DNA from: Serinus canaria
Lineage: Eukaryota; Chordata; Aves; Passeriformes; Fringillidae
Assembly (NCBI RefSeq): GCF_022539315.1
Contig: NC_066315.1
Coordinates: 122,663,874 to 122,727,873, forward strand
Direction of reading: 5' to 3'
Length of the DNA: 64,000 bases
The position numbers and the translations under genes are program-made. Below, one piece after another: positions 36,195-50,139 of this stretch; position 1 is the first letter of the stretch; each line of letters starts with the position of its first letter. Below the pieces are notes generated by a model. It saw only the letters and a program-made list of their open reading frames with translations, did not search any database and was not told the origin of the DNA.

Positions 36195-39100
36195 ACATCC
36201 TATTGATGTCTTCTGGCTTTATAGTATAGTTGGCATTCCCTCAGGTTGCATATTCTTCATAAAAATGAAACCTGGAGAGCTTTTTGAAAATGAAAGCTTA
36301 AGTTCCTAAACTCTGATTTAAGTCTTGTAAAGCAGGCAAATGCCCTCATGCTTGGCTTTTCTCAGGGTAAGGACTTTTTACCCTGTGTGATGAAAGCTGA
36401 TGAAGTGCAGTGTGGATGACAAACATTAAGGTGTGCAGGTCTAAAGCACTGTAATTTCAGTGTGTGTGTGTATTTGAGCTTCCTTCCCTCTGTGCCAGTC
36501 AAGAGTCCTTGCTCTTCAGCTGAAAGGCTTGTACCTTCCTCTGTAAATAAAAAGACCCCACAGAAAACAAGACTGAACAATCCCTTGGATTGCACAAGGC
36601 AGAAACTCTTTGGGCATCAGTGAAATTCTTGAAGGAACTGAATTACAGGGGAAATCAAAGCAATATCTCATTGCCTGCTGATCCCTTCGTGCCCAGTCCC
36701 CTCCAACCCGAGCTCCAGCAGGAGGGGGGCTGAGCCCCCAGCCAAGATCTGTTCAAGTGCTTTGCCCTGTGAGCCCTGCAGGTGCAGCACTGCGAGCTGC
36801 CAGTGCAGATGAAGTCACAGCAGGATAAGGAGAGCTAAGCCAGCACAGATTATATCTGCAACCATACCAACATGGACTAGACACTGCAAAGGCACCTTTG
36901 TGTGAGAGTCAGAAGTCATCCTCATCAGTAAGGCAATGTCAATTCAACCATTGTATCCTAAGTCTGCTAAGGTTATGTCCTCCAAAAATGTGCAAGAAAG
37001 TTCTGAAGGTTCAAGTCTGTATCCATACCTGAAGGTTTTTATTTGAAGCATTAGTTGTGGGGATTTCCTTAGAGAAGGATCTTCTCCAGAAACTTTGTCT
37101 TGTACAATGATTTCTTGATCTGGAGAAGTGTGCTTCAATATGAATCTCTCTTTTTTACTAAGGAAATGTGATTAATGTGATGCTAAGACATCATTAATTC
37201 AGTATGCCTTCTCATCTCATATATTTTCTTTTTCCAGTCTGTTGATTGAAGATATTTTTTAACCTTAACTTTTAAATTAAAGTAGTTTTTAAAACAATTG
37301 AAATGAAAATATATTGGCTATTTTTATAGTCTGTAGGGATAATGTAATCCATTTAGCCTTTCATAAAACCACATACAGAGCATAATAATTTTAGGAAGTC
37401 TAATAATTAACAAGTAAGTCTGTGACTGTGCCTAATACCCACAACTACAATATATACCACAGTATATCCAGGCATATAATACCTGGATGAACTCCAGAGA
37501 ATATATGGGAATAACACACACAGCAGAGCTGGTATATGATGGAGAATCCTTTTAAAAGGTCAATGGCATGGAACTAAACCTGTTAAAGGAGGTTTTACTA
37601 TACTCTATAAGTGTGCTTTGAAGAAGTTTCCATTATATTCAATTACTATTGATTCATTAGGTACATGAACTGTACAGCTCTAATTAAAAACCTTTTTCTT
37701 TCCCTCTTTAAAACCAGCGGGGAACCTTAAATAGATTTACTCTGAACATTAAAAAAAAAAAAAGTGATAAAAACATTAATTGGAAAAATGGTAACCTAAA
37801 TTTCCTGGCCTTCTTTGCATTGATGTCTAAGTAACCACGGTCTCCCTGGCTTTCTGAGGTGAGGCAGCAGAACTTTCCAAAGCTCTTAGGTTGCTTGTCT
37901 TCAGCATGAGCACACCTTGGCATGCCCCACAGGCAGGCCTGCTCACTCACACACTCTGTCCCTTCTTGTCTCTGGCAGGACAAGGTCCCAGTGCTGGGAA
38001 TCCCAGACAGGAGAGAGGGAAGCAGAAAAGGAAGAATGGCTTTATTTGACTAACCATGCTTCTGACACACTGACTCAGAGAGCCTTTCTCAGGGCAGGGG
38101 AAGGGCTGGGAATGGGAAGGGGGATTCTGCTCCCAAAAGCTAGGGTTTTGTAAAATGGGCTACAAACTGCTGGATTTTGCTGAGCTTTCATCATTCTGTG
38201 GATGAAGTCCAGCCTTTACTGGGGACCCAGTGGCCAGACTGTGCAAACCTCAAGAGCCTTTCCTTGCAGAAGGTTCTTTATCCTCTGGCCCTGTCCCAGA
38301 GCATTTAAGAATTTAGATAGTCCTCCAGATGTTACAGTATCAGTAAAGGCTTTGCCAGCTGGCCTGAAACAAAAATACTCCAAACCTACCCCGGGAGAGT
38401 GAAATGTGCCTCTCTCTAGGTAGCTTGCTACTTCATGCTTAAAAGCCTGTCACCTCCACTGCTTAGGCTTTGATATCCACTCATAGAAATAATAAATAGT
38501 CAGAAGTACTTAAAATACCTCTGATTATACCTTCTGATTGCCTTGCAATTAATAGCTAATCTGAGACAGTACAAGTTACCTCATGCTTCCAAAGCCTCCC
38601 TATGTATTAGTGAGTGGCTGGACTTCCTGAGGACAAAAAACATCCAAAGCATTGCCAGGGCACCCAGGCCTTTATTTCTAATATTATGCAGCTACCAGAT
38701 GGGTTTGGGCCCCACTTGTGGTAATCCACCAGGCCAGACTGAAGCCATAGGGCTGCCCAGTTTTACCAGACTTCTACAACCTCCCTGCTGTTGCACTTCT
38801 TGCTGAAATGGAGGCAGGCTCAGGCTGGATCAGGGCAGGCACAGCCCATAAGCCCCATCCAACCCAGTGTGACTGGCAGATGGTAAAACATCAGTCCCTG
38901 CCCCAGTTATGTTGCACTAGGGCCAGGCTCCAGGTCCCACAGCCTTGCCCAGCCATAGAAATGGATTTTTGAAAGAACTGTTGGTATTCAATAGCGACAG
39001 GAATTTTGTTTACTTACTCAATATATTTTTATGGAACAGAAAATTCCTCTCCTGATCTCCTTTAATCAACCTTCAAAGTCTTACAGTGTGTATATGACAA

Positions 39101-42100
39101 ATTACTGTGATCAGTTGATTTTTCCATAAGGATTTCCTAGACTCAGTTGATTTTAGATAACCAGTTCCAAAACAGATCTTCTGCTCTGCTTAATTTGTTT
39201 GAAATTTCCCCCTCCAGTGTGATGGAATCAAGCCCACAAGTAAGGACAAGTATTTTTTTATGCCTGCTACATCCAGTGCTGCAACTGTGAGAGGCTGCAG
39301 CTTCATCAAATTCCTCCCATAGCAGCTACTTCTGCTCAGCCTCCAGCAGGGATCCAGACCAAACTGCAGGTACTTTCACACATGAATAAACTTCCACCAG
39401 AGGCTGCTGCTTTAATGAACTCTACATGCAATTCAGAGAAATTCTGGTCTACCATCATTTTTATCCACTTAAATATGTTTTAGCCTGTCAAGTGAACAGA
39501 AAGAGGAAGTCATTACTTTTGTAAATGTAACAAGAAAAGTGTCAGCTCCATTATTTACACCTGAGTTGGGCAAGGTAGAGAATAATGTATGGTAGAGACC
39601 AATTCAGCATGGAATGGACTAAACAACCCACTGAACTCCATTTCATCAGCAATTTACTGACTTTCATTTCATTTTCCTGCATCACTAAGTTTGGTTATTA
39701 AGGCACAGACCCCTGCCATGCCTCTGGAGGGCCTCAGCACTGCTTTATACAGCAATTTCACTTCCCCAAGACTGAAAGAGTCCTATTTTCTTCATGTTGA
39801 GGATATGTTCCATCTAACTTAAAACATCTGTACCTGATAGTTTAAACATTGCCAAAAACCCTGATCCCCAGCTCCATCTTCAACAACTCCCTATAGTCAC
39901 ATGCTAAGAAGACACACTTCTCAAAGGAGTTCTAAAGGCCAAGAATATAATTTTCGTATAAGTAATTTTCAAAGTCCAAACTTCAATGGGAGTTGGCTAA
40001 ATCACTGCACAATTATGTGAAAATTCAGTGCTTGTCTTTTTTTTTTTTACTTTATGGGGTTATAGAAAAAGTCTTAAAGCTATACAAGGTCCAAAGCAGA
40101 AATTTAATCTTGCAGAGTTTCATTTCTGTTAACTGCTAAAGCCAAAAGGAAATCTGTCAAAGGCTCATAATTCCCCAGCATCTTCTGAGATGTGAACACA
40201 CATTGTCAAATAAGATTACATGTTACATTTGTCCTTTGGAGGGCATTCTATGAATAAGGAGTATGCTGGGGGTAACACTGAGGGTCAGACCTACTCTGGT
40301 GTATATTTCCATATTTGGACTTAGGGTAATGAATATGCACGAGCTACACCACCTGCAGACATTAGTCTTTGTCTTTAAATGTTTATTGAAAAGGCCTGAA
40401 CTGACCTAAATCTTTTCAAATGGATCTACATGGCTTCTCAATAGGTTTCACACATAGCTTACAACTACTATTTTCTGTGTTGTTCTTGCCTATATATATC
40501 TTAGCTGTTTGATAAAGTAGAGTCACCCAAAAGGAATGGTTGTTGCCCACTGTCCCACAGACCTCACTGGTAGGAATTGTTTCCTATCTGACTTCTCTTT
40601 TCCTAGGTCAAGTGATGTAGGTATACTTAAATAAGGAGTTCTAGAAACCAAACTCATCAGCTGTATGCAAACTAATTAATTTTAGGGGTATTATCAGACT
40701 GTTACTCCATAAGAATAAAAAAAAATTAATTTGAAACAACTGTGTATAACTAATAACCAGTCATGTCTGGTTCATTCAAAGAACTAATATTATTGGGTAA
40801 TAATAAAAAAAAATATTAGCAGGTCTAGAGCACCTTACTCAACTTTGTACTTAGTCCTTCACTAGAGGTGACTTTTGGCATGGATTCCCTGAAAGCTTTC
40901 CAGGTCAGTGATTTTATTGACATGGTTTTGGAAACCAGAATTGTAAAGGCAGTTGGACTGGAAGAAAGATCTATGGATGTAAGAGACCAAATATGAGATA
41001 AATTTTTAAAGAATCAACCAGCTTGGGTCAGAGAGATGTAAGTACACTTAAAGAAGAAAGTCCAAAATGTATTAGGAGAATAAAATGTAACAAGAGGGGA
41101 AATGTCCTCTTTAAAATTTAGGCTGGTTAAAGAAAATATGGGGTTGCCTACCAAGAAGGACAGAAATACCATAGAACTAAGAGCCCCAAAACCTCTCCAG
41201 CAAACCTTCAGCCCCAAAGCAGGTCCCAGTCATTATGTGCAGTCATTTAAAACATGGAAAAATGGTGGGGATACACTTCCAAAAGGAAAATGCAGAATAT
41301 ACTTTGTCTCATCTGTCATTAATGTCCTTAAACCTCTAAAAAGAAATGTGGGTTTTGAGGTTATTGGAATGTCTAAAGCTGATCTTAAGCAAGTGCCAGG
41401 GGTTTGACAGATGCCATTAAATGTGAGATTAGAAGAATTCCTATCCCCCCATCTGAAAGTCTGCATGATTCTGAGCTGTTGGGCTGATGTAACAAAATGT
41501 GTAAAATTACCCATAAGAATAACTCTGCCCTGTGCAATGGTGACTTCAGTGGGACAGAGGGGTATAAGGAATTTGAACTTCTGCATTTCTTCTGGGACCC
41601 AGAAAAGGCTGCACTGTCACTTGTGCCTTGAAACAAAACTCCAAACCAGTTATTCACAGAATCAGCAGCTCTATTCTCCCCATCACTGTAATTGTGCACT
41701 GTGCTCAGAAGCATAGAAGACTTCTCCTCAGTATATTATTTTCCAGAATATTTGCCACAAAAAAGGACAGATTGCTAAAAGTGCCACTTAATCTAGCAAT
41801 AAAAACCCTCTAATTCTTACATCTCTCAGAATTTCCAGTGTTTCATAATTTTGACTCTCTGACTTCCCAGCACATTCTAAGCAGGTTTTTCATCAATCCC
41901 ACTCTTGGCAATCTTTAAAAACCAAATATTTCTACTGGGGACAATCTTAAAATGCAGAGTGTTTCTCTTAAAAGCAGTCTTATATCTATGGGACAGAGGT
42001 GTCCAGGTTCCTTCAAGCATACTTGTTTTCCTAAAACCTCAAAGAGCATCAGAAGAAATAATGCAATTAGAAGTTTCCAGTAATGCAGGAAACAATTTTC

Positions 42101-42211
42101 CACCTCCTCTGAGAATCCAGTTACTAAACTAGAAAGGGTAAAACAAAGATTTATAGGATTAAAAGATGAGCATCATGCAAAGAAGGAGTAATCAAGAATA
42201 TGTGTATTCAG

Positions 42212-42282
42212 CAGAACCAAGACAAATTTCATACCCTTCATAATCTGGGGAAAATTAATTCAAGATTCAAATTGGATTATGC
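42212..42282 (+). other. Weak exon-like segment (71 nt)
   Basis: An AG acceptor (TGTATTCAG, with a second CAG immediately after it) and a good donor (GTAAGTAT at 42283) bracket a 71-nt segment open in frame, beginning QNQDKFHTLHNLGKINSR. The polypyrimidine tract before the acceptor is weak and the peptide is not recognised. Chance is the simpler explanation. Confidence 0.1.
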
Positions 42283-44944
42283 GTAAGTATCTGAGAGAGG
42301 CCAGCCATGCCTCTCTCATCTACTCCACATCTGATTTTCCCTCTCTGGCATTCTATTTATTCATTACATGCACTGGCTGAACCATACTTTGGGAACCTTG
42401 ATAAATGCCAGCTATTGTTGGTTAAGTGTGAAAATGTGCAAGCCCCAAACCTTTTGGCTGAGCAGGTGTGTGCTTCCTCAGACTGGCTGGGTATCTTTCA
42501 GTAGCATAAAAGGGAAACTCTGTCAGTTTGATGTGCATTTCACTGTGAGCACATGCAAACCTGTCTTGGAAACTAACCACAAAATAAATGGATGAGGTAG
42601 GGAGTTTTCAGTTGGGAGCTTTTTCATTTCTCTCTGGTATAATCTTAGCTGAAGGATGTCCAGGTCCTGAGAGCAGGTATAGGCTTACTAAAGTCAGAAA
42701 GAGGGCAGATATGAGTGAATAGAAGTGGTGAGTCTGTTTTCAATAGCAGAACTAGGCATGGACAGCACAAGAGCAACCTGAATAGACACAACCATCACCT
42801 CAGGGAGCTGCCTACACCTCACCAGCAGCAGCTGAAGCAATAGTCCACCTGCCTGATCAGACCATTCAAGAGGAAAAACATTTAAACAGTTTGTCTGACA
42901 TGACACAAGAGAACTGATAAACTCAGAAAGCTAAAAACATCAGATTTTTCTAAATGACAGATGTCAGTCGCAGCACATCCTTGTGCTAAGAACTTGCTTA
43001 GAAGAAACTCAGTCCAAAGATGAAGAACTCTTATCTCTGTTTCAGATACTCAGGAATGCAACTGAAGATTTTGAAGGAACAGCTTTGAAGAATTCTGTAT
43101 TCTTATAAATAGCATTTGCAGCTGCCTTTAGCCTTTGACAAAATGTCAGCAACAGCAAATATGCTTCCTTCTTCACTAGCCTATCTGTACAGACAGCATA
43201 CCTGGTTACTCAGGTTCAGCCTTCCAGTCACCAGCAATTTTTGCTTCCTCGGTCTGTAGGAGAATGATTGCAATAGCAGGACGTAAATGGGACAGAGTAG
43301 TCAAAGAAAAAAATCAAAATGTGTGAAAACAATGTTAAGCATAACAATTAAACACATACTTTGCTCAAAGTATATGAAGAAACTGCTTTGTGATTTCCTA
43401 AAGATCTAAAAATCTTTAACTCCATTTATACTAGACAGTAGAGTATGAGAATAACAGTTTTTATCTGTGATCCTGCCTTCTCTTTGTCAACTGAAACAAG
43501 CTGAGATTTAATCCCTCTCTGACTCCTTTTCTCAGCCATTGTTTATTGGGTTAAAATTATGTGAAAACCAACACAAATGTGAATTTTATCTCCCTTTCAC
43601 TGGAAGTGCCAGCAAATTACTCCATCTTAGTGTCCACAGTCCTGAGTCAGTCAGTAGTAAATCTCCCTTTCGACTAAAATCACCTTTTAGCAGAAATCTC
43701 ATAACTGCTGAGGAATGTAAGTTCAGCTCAGATCTGTGGCAAGAGAAGGTATCTGAGACCTCCTGGATGGCTGGACTCAGTAATGGTGTATTGATCTAAA
43801 TCAAGTGCTGCAGGAGAGCTGCGGACATGTTCCCAGTAGCTGATGCTCTCATTGTAGCAAGTTTTGCTTTCTGGGAAACTAGAGGATATTAGGTCTGTAT
43901 TTGTATTTGCTAGTCTGGAAATGTCTGGAAAGTCAGCTTTACTCCTTACCATGCTTTCAAATGCAGTCCAGGTTCATCCCAGGCTCACTTGAAATTTAAT
44001 TAGGATTTTGGTAACATTAAGTTGTTGCCACAGGCAGTGATGAGAGAGCACTGTAGAATCAGCCTTTGCAAGTGCATTTCTCTTATTGTGATTAGAAAGG
44101 GATGGCTGTATTCCTAAAATGAATAGCCCAGAAAGCAAAGTAAGACAGTGCAAGTCTGTCCTCTGGTTTCACAGCAGCCACAAGTACTTGACTGAATGAC
44201 TAGCAGCATTCCTGATGACAATACTCCTAGCCCTGCACAGCCTGACTGGCTCAAGGCTCTGTTTCCAGTTCAAGTGCAGGATTTCACACAAATCCTGTGA
44301 AACTCTTCTCTAAACTTTCCTGTTACCATCTACAAAGGGAGACTGGCCTGTGTATTTTAATAGAGGCCACCCAGCCCCCCTCATCTGACAGAGTAAGTGC
44401 ACTATGTATGAAGAAAAGAGTGGTTTTAGTCACCAAAGACTAATTTATAGAAAGAAAGATGTCAGGGAAGCCTGAGATGGATTTCAGTTTGGGTACAGAA
44501 AATAAAGCTCTGTGTGGTACCATCCATCCCTTTAACCAGGGCCATACAGAATAACACTCATGTCTTCACTGCCTAATTCCCCTTTCCCCCTCTCTCTTCT
44601 AGCAGAAGGGCTGATACCAGCATGCAAGCTTTATTCTTCCCAGGAATCCTCATCAGAGATGCTTTCCCTGCTAAACCCAGGGGAAATCCAAGAGCAATTC
44701 AATTTATGAAATCTAATGGGGTCACCTATCAGCTGCAACCTGGTGAGATTGTTTAACAGGGCTTTGGGGACTCCTCTGTACCCCAAGGCATCACACAGTT
44801 CAGATTTTCTACAGGACAGGGAAATTTGCCCTGGTTCTAGGCAGAATGGGTTAATTTTTGTAAACACAGAGGTTACTCTGTAGCATCTCACCTCATTTTC
44901 TGGGGACAGGAGAAGGGGTCCCTTCCAGGTCAGGGGAGCATGGT

Positions 44945-45222
44945 GGTAGTTTGTGTGTTGCCAGTTTCCCCATGGTGAACCTTTCACCTGTGAACTGTTT
45001 GTCTTTCTCCTACACCCTTTTATCAATATTGTCTCTGTTACTGTTAATTTCATATTTCATTGTTGTTTCTAGTAAATTTTTCTTAGCTCATGATTTTACC
45101 TTTTGTGCCTCCAATTCTGCTCTCCAGCCTTCCACAAGGGGAGAGGAGGGGGGCAGGAGGAGTGAGCAAGCACCACATGGTTTGGGGTGTTTCAGTGGGA
45201 GCACCTTTCCTAAACCACAACA
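44945..45222 (+). mobile_element. ERVL-type LTR, 3' portion, plus strand
   Basis: The last 280 bp or so read like the downstream part of an avian ERVL-type LTR. CCATGGTGAACCTTTCACCT leads into TTTCTCCTACACCCTTTTAT, then a degraded polyadenylation signal AGTAAA (45072-45077; usual form AATAAA). TTTTGTGCCTCCAATTCTGC follows, then a GGGGAGAGGAGGGGGGC-type tract and the end TAAACCACAACA (45211-45222). The upstream limit is unclear: sequence back to about 44580 could belong to the LTR but I do not recognise it. No target duplication could be paired. The overlapping open frames (45083-45319 minus and 44951-45256 plus) are by-products of the LTR. Confidence 0.8.
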
Positions 45223-48200
45223 AATACTTACCTTCAGGTATTTCACAGATGGTTGAGAGGCCCTTCCTCATTAATGAATTCAGATTTCCCAACATTTTAT
45301 CTTGACATAAGGATAACATTTAAAGATTCAAAGACAGCAAGTAGCAAAAGAGGTTGTCTGAATTAATTTATATGAATAACGTTCTTTAATTGAGTTCAAG
45401 GTCCTTTGAGTATAGGTCTGATAAATACAAAACCCATACATAAGACTAAAAACATTTTTAAAATATCTACTGAAGCAATACCGAGAGTCTGATACAAATA
45501 TAAATGTGAAAAATAAATAATATCAGATTTAGGACCTTGGTTCTGTTCCTTTCAGACATCCACATTCAGTTATACTGTGGTTTATCACTGGGAATTTAAA
45601 AGCAAAAGTTGAGAACTTTTCTAAGAACAGAGTAAAATTTAGGATTCTAGCCATATTTATGACTTTCATCATTTTCAGTAGCATAGACCAATGATCATGC
45701 TTTCTTTCATTGTAGTTTTCATATTCCAACACACTGTCTTTTTTTAAAGCTTCCCTCTCGTTACAGAAATTATGGTCATCTGTCAGCCTCTGCTCAGAGG
45801 ATGAATTACTGCCCACGAGAATGATGAGGAACAATGGCCAGCACATGGTTGTTAATAAAAAGGCTGCAGCACTCTAAGAGGGAGAGAAACCTTTCTAACA
45901 GCTCTTTGTAAAGAAGTATCCAGAAACAGGCATCTCAGAAATGTCCAATATAACAAATTGAAACGGAGTCTTTAAATGCACTGGGTAGATGCTGCTGGTA
46001 CACACATTTTAAGGGAGGATAGTTGTTAGCAATAGGTAGAGCATTTTAGAGAACATGGATGGACTTTGCTAGCTGGACAGCACAAAGTCTAACAATAGGA
46101 GATCCAAAGTTCTTATAGTTTAGCATGAAAAGACAGAACAATGATCTTGATTTGTTCAGTTAATTTCTTTTTACACCAGTCAGAACAGGTAGTTCTAGCT
46201 GTAGAAATTAGGGCCAGACCCCTCCAGCACCTTCAGCCATTACTGTGAGCAAAGAAAGGGTTCATTCTTTCTAATGAATTGTTGGAAAAACTTTCACAGT
46301 CAAAACCAGACTAAAAGTACCTGTAAACCATCTCTCTTATCCTCACATTAACCTGGTAGCATTGAAGACAGAAGAACTATGGTCTCCACCTGTTCCCCAA
46401 GCTACCCAGGGAGAGACTGTGCTGTCAGAGCATGCTAACTAAAAATAAGTGCCTAAAAAGAAGAATTTGCTCAAGAATTTTCCTAGACTGTTAAAACCAG
46501 TGGGAAACGCTTCTTCAGAGAAATACTCTAACAAGGAAAGCCACTTATGCAAAAGCAGCAGAATTTTCTAGGGGAAATGTCATTTTATGCTAGGAAAAAG
46601 ACATGCAATTTTCTGTCAGGAGAATAAAAATGTTAGTTTTGTGATTGCCCACCTGGAGGGACTCTATCCATTAAACTTCCTACTCACTAGAAGAAAGCAA
46701 ATAGGTAAAAGCAACCCTTCATGAAGCTGCTACCATCTGCAAACATTGCTGTCTCACACACAGATGTTGATTAAAGCTCAAGGTTTTCTTCCATATTTTC
46801 CTACTTTTCAAACAGGGTTTTTTTTCATTCTTATTATTTTTGTTTCAAATTAAAGTTTTCTAGATAAACAGGTTTCTGTAAAATCTTAAAATCCATGCTG
46901 AGTCAGTACAACAATATTCTGCAGGAGAACAGCTTTAGGAAAGGATCTGCTATTACAGAAAGCATGGCAAATTAGTTTTTACTGAATGCCTTCCAGGGTC
47001 TGTTCAAAAGCCTCTGGTTACTGGGTAAATCACAGATGACATTATTTCCACCCATGTGGATTTTCACCAATGTGAAAGGTTAATTTTCATATAAATTAGA
47101 CAGGAAATGGAATGTCACCCCCCGAGCTAAGGAAGAGGTAAGTAAAAGAAAATGCAGATGAATGGAATCACCCGAGAGAAAATAAAGGGCAGAACTGAAG
47201 TAGGATGGTTTAGTTCATAAAAATGCTGTACAGACCACAAGACTTATCTCTCCCTTGCAGAATTTCTCTTCTACACCAACATCAAGGTCCAGATTTCAGT
47301 CCCCATAATTTACCTGATTCCAAGAGGAAAGCCCAATTTCCTGAGCATATTTTGATTCCTCTGTACATGTTTGTGAATGGGTTGCTACATAACTGAAGAA
47401 AGTGTAGTCGAATGTAGCATATTTTCTGCTCCTTCTACAGCAAAATGGTGACATGATTGTTATTATGAAAACCATCATGTCCAGGACCTTAAATACTTAG
47501 CTTTTGAAGTGAAATTCAAAGAGGAGGAAGGTAGGTTGTGATCATTATATTTTTCAACTTGGTACATCCAGGACAGAAATGTAACCCAGCACAGTCTGCA
47601 GAAAATGTCATTCCTTCCTTTAAGAGGGAAAATCTTTACTTTCAAAATCCTGAAACAGTGTTTTGAATGTAGATAGACATAATTATAATGAGAGTCCCAG
47701 ACACCAGAGTATTTGCAAGCAAAGCTACCTCTGAAGAAAGAATTGAGATAAATGGCAAAGTGAGAGCAGAGCAAGGCAGGAGGAAGAACTGGGAGTAAGG
47801 GAATTAAGAAGCAGTGAATAGCAAACATCTGCAAGAAAACTGCTGATTTGTGGCTGAGCAACTTCTCATACTGAGCCAGATGGTTCATTAGCAAAAAAGC
47901 ATGGGTAGATGCCAAAGCAGCTTTAACTCTGCAGTGACCAACACCTGTACCTATTGCTCCCAGGAGCATTACAGAGACAGGGCACTCCAGAGACATGCCA
48001 TATAGTTTTGTTAATATTAAGGCTGGAGTCTAGGAGATAAGGTATCAGATTATTTTTAAAGGGATAATAGATGTGTTTCTTTGTCCCAGCTTGTTATTGT
48101 CCTTTTCTGTTACTTGCAATTTTATGACCTCTTCTCACCATCCACCAAGTTTTAGGGAAAATGTGACATTTGCTTAATGTCCAATTTGTTGCATTTTCAT

Positions 48201-50139
48201 TTCTCAAGGCACCAGACGTTCTCTTTCCATCTACACTTTTACCTTTCTCACAGACACTAATATCAGCTATGACAAATGCTTGGTTATTCTTGTGCTCCAG
48301 GCAAAGACTTTTTTTCTCTTTGTAAATATAATACACACTGAGGCCAAATTTTCAGTTGCTCTTTCCTGTCATCTTAGTCATGACTGTGGGTGAATGAGTT
48401 TGTTTGAAAATCAGGCCCACCCAGGTTCATACAAATTCTCTGTGACAATATTTGGGCATCTGCTTTAGAGCAAACAGAGTGGGCTGAGAGATTGTTGCCC
48501 TCATTCACCTCAAAAACATCAGCACTGTAGATTGCCCATTAAAGGAGGCTCTGAGAACACCTGGGTTTGTATTGCTGGGGCCATCTCTGTGGAAATCAGG
48601 TGATACTTCATGCCACTCTCACCAAATCTGTAAAATAAATCTGTATTTATACCTTCCAAAGGCCACCTTGCAATGAAAAGGAAAAAAGCAGTGCAGTGAA
48701 GGACAACAGCACTAATTTAGAATTACAACACTTTACCCAGGATGGTGGGGTACACAAGCATCCAACAAAGACAAGTAAGTGCTTAGTAGATACTGTCAGT
48801 CTGGTAATTTCCCAACCAGCTGGCAAGGACACCCTTTCAATGGCTGAATATGCTTTCTCCCATGCTGATAGCTTTGTGCTTAAAGCTAATATTATATTTA
48901 AAAGTATACTTAACATTCTGTCAATATAATGCAGTTCCTTCACCTTGCTGGAGACATCTGCCCGGAGTATATATAGCTTTGAAAATCTGGTACCATCAGC
49001 AGTGATGATGTTTTCTCTCTTTATTCTGGAAGTGGTGATACCACTTCCAAGAACCTATATAGAAACCACCCAATATAGCTAGCCAGGCAAAAAAAGGAAA
49101 AAGAATGTCTCTCTCCTTTCCCCACTTGAAATAAAGTCTCCATTGCCTCTGGACATTATTCCATCATGTACTTTCTATGCCATTTTCCTAGAAACCCAAG
49201 TGACAAAACTCACTTATATTCTGCACGCGCTACTCAGGGATTGATCTCAGTCTTTCATTCTAACTAAATTCTAAAACCAGAAAAAACATCCTGACCACAT
49301 GTAGTTGGTCTTCCCATTGTCCACTGAAAATCAGCGTCATTTGTCCTCATACACTCCTGATGGAGCCAAAGAAACTGAATGCTGAAAACCAACTATAGCC
49401 ACAGACCAGCTGGCATTATTCTGAACTCCAGGTGTTGAAAGGCTAAATTTTTTGCTGCCTTACCTTCACCCTTCTGTTCAGAGGGACACACTAAGGTCCC
49501 CTGATTAAAAAGTGTGGATAGAGACATGGAAAATTAGAACATTTAACACTTCATCAAATATGTCTTAGAATTGGATTCATATTTACCTGCCAGAAAGCTA
49601 TCTGGGTTAAGACATCACTACCTCTCTTCCCCGCAGGATATGGGATTCCTTCATCATTTCCTATTTTTGCATCTCGCTCTGCTCTTGTTTTTTACTAGCA
49701 GCTTCTCTGGGATTTGACCTTAGTTCAAGGAAATTTTGGATATTTTTATGGAAGTGTCTAGATGTGAGGACAGATATCTTTGCTTCATCCTTGAGAGAAT
49801 ACATCCTTAACTTCTGCACCACATAATATAAAGGTTTACAGTGTTGTGTTGTCCCTTGATTTCCTATTTGCACTTCCTCTGATAGCTTATGTGATTAGGC
49901 TCAGCTTCGGTTTAGAGAAAAGCCTTGTTTTTCCTCCCTCTTAATGCAAAAGTATTTCTTGTACCTGTGGCCTCTGTTTCAAAGTATTTCAGATGGATCC
50001 TTGCCATTTTTCAAGCAGCTTGTACTCCAAACTTCCCTGAGATACTTGATCTTTACTGTAATTCTGTTCCCTGCCTCTGTCTATACTCCCAAAAAGTTTC
50101 CCTTCTTCCTTCTCACCCCAGTCCTACACTGGAAAAGAC
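45223..50139. other. Gene-free stretch
   Basis: No gene is recognised. The longest frame, 47475-47996 on the minus strand (about 173 codons), has no recognisable domain. The block 47020-47150 is a possible conserved element and ends in a perfect donor-like GAGGTAAGTA (about 47136-47145), but no convincing exon precedes it. The inverted repeat at 49027-49049 is listed separately. Confidence 0.6.
49027..49049. repeat. 10-bp inverted repeat with ETS-type half-sites
   Basis: TGGAAGTGGT (49027-49036) and ACCACTTCCA (49040-49049) are exact reverse complements around the 3-base loop GAT. Each arm contains GGAAGTG, the core recognised by ETS-family factors, so this is also a pair of inverted ETS-type sites. 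Confidence 0.8.

Larger units (their letters stand above)
28816..44944. other. Gene-free stretch, mostly unique sequence
   Basis: No complete gene is recognised across 16 kb. It holds A-rich tracts (30129-30190 and 30862-30876), a probable MIR relic (30424-30505), two motif-rich blocks (31240-31460 and 31600-31840), an AT dinucleotide run (33519-33541), an AT-rich tract (36132-36194) and a G/C hairpin with GGGGGCT arms (36725-36739). A block at 39530-39710 also looks like possible conserved noncoding DNA. Frames such as 41102-41407 (plus), 41233-41586 (minus) and 44631-45053 (minus) are open for 100-140 codons but match no family I know. Confidence 0.6.

Noticed and set aside
44631..45053. 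140-codon minus-strand frame considered as a retroviral or host gene
   Set aside because: It resembles no gag, pol or env or host domain I can recognise, and its 5' part overlaps the opposite-strand LTR at 44945-45222.
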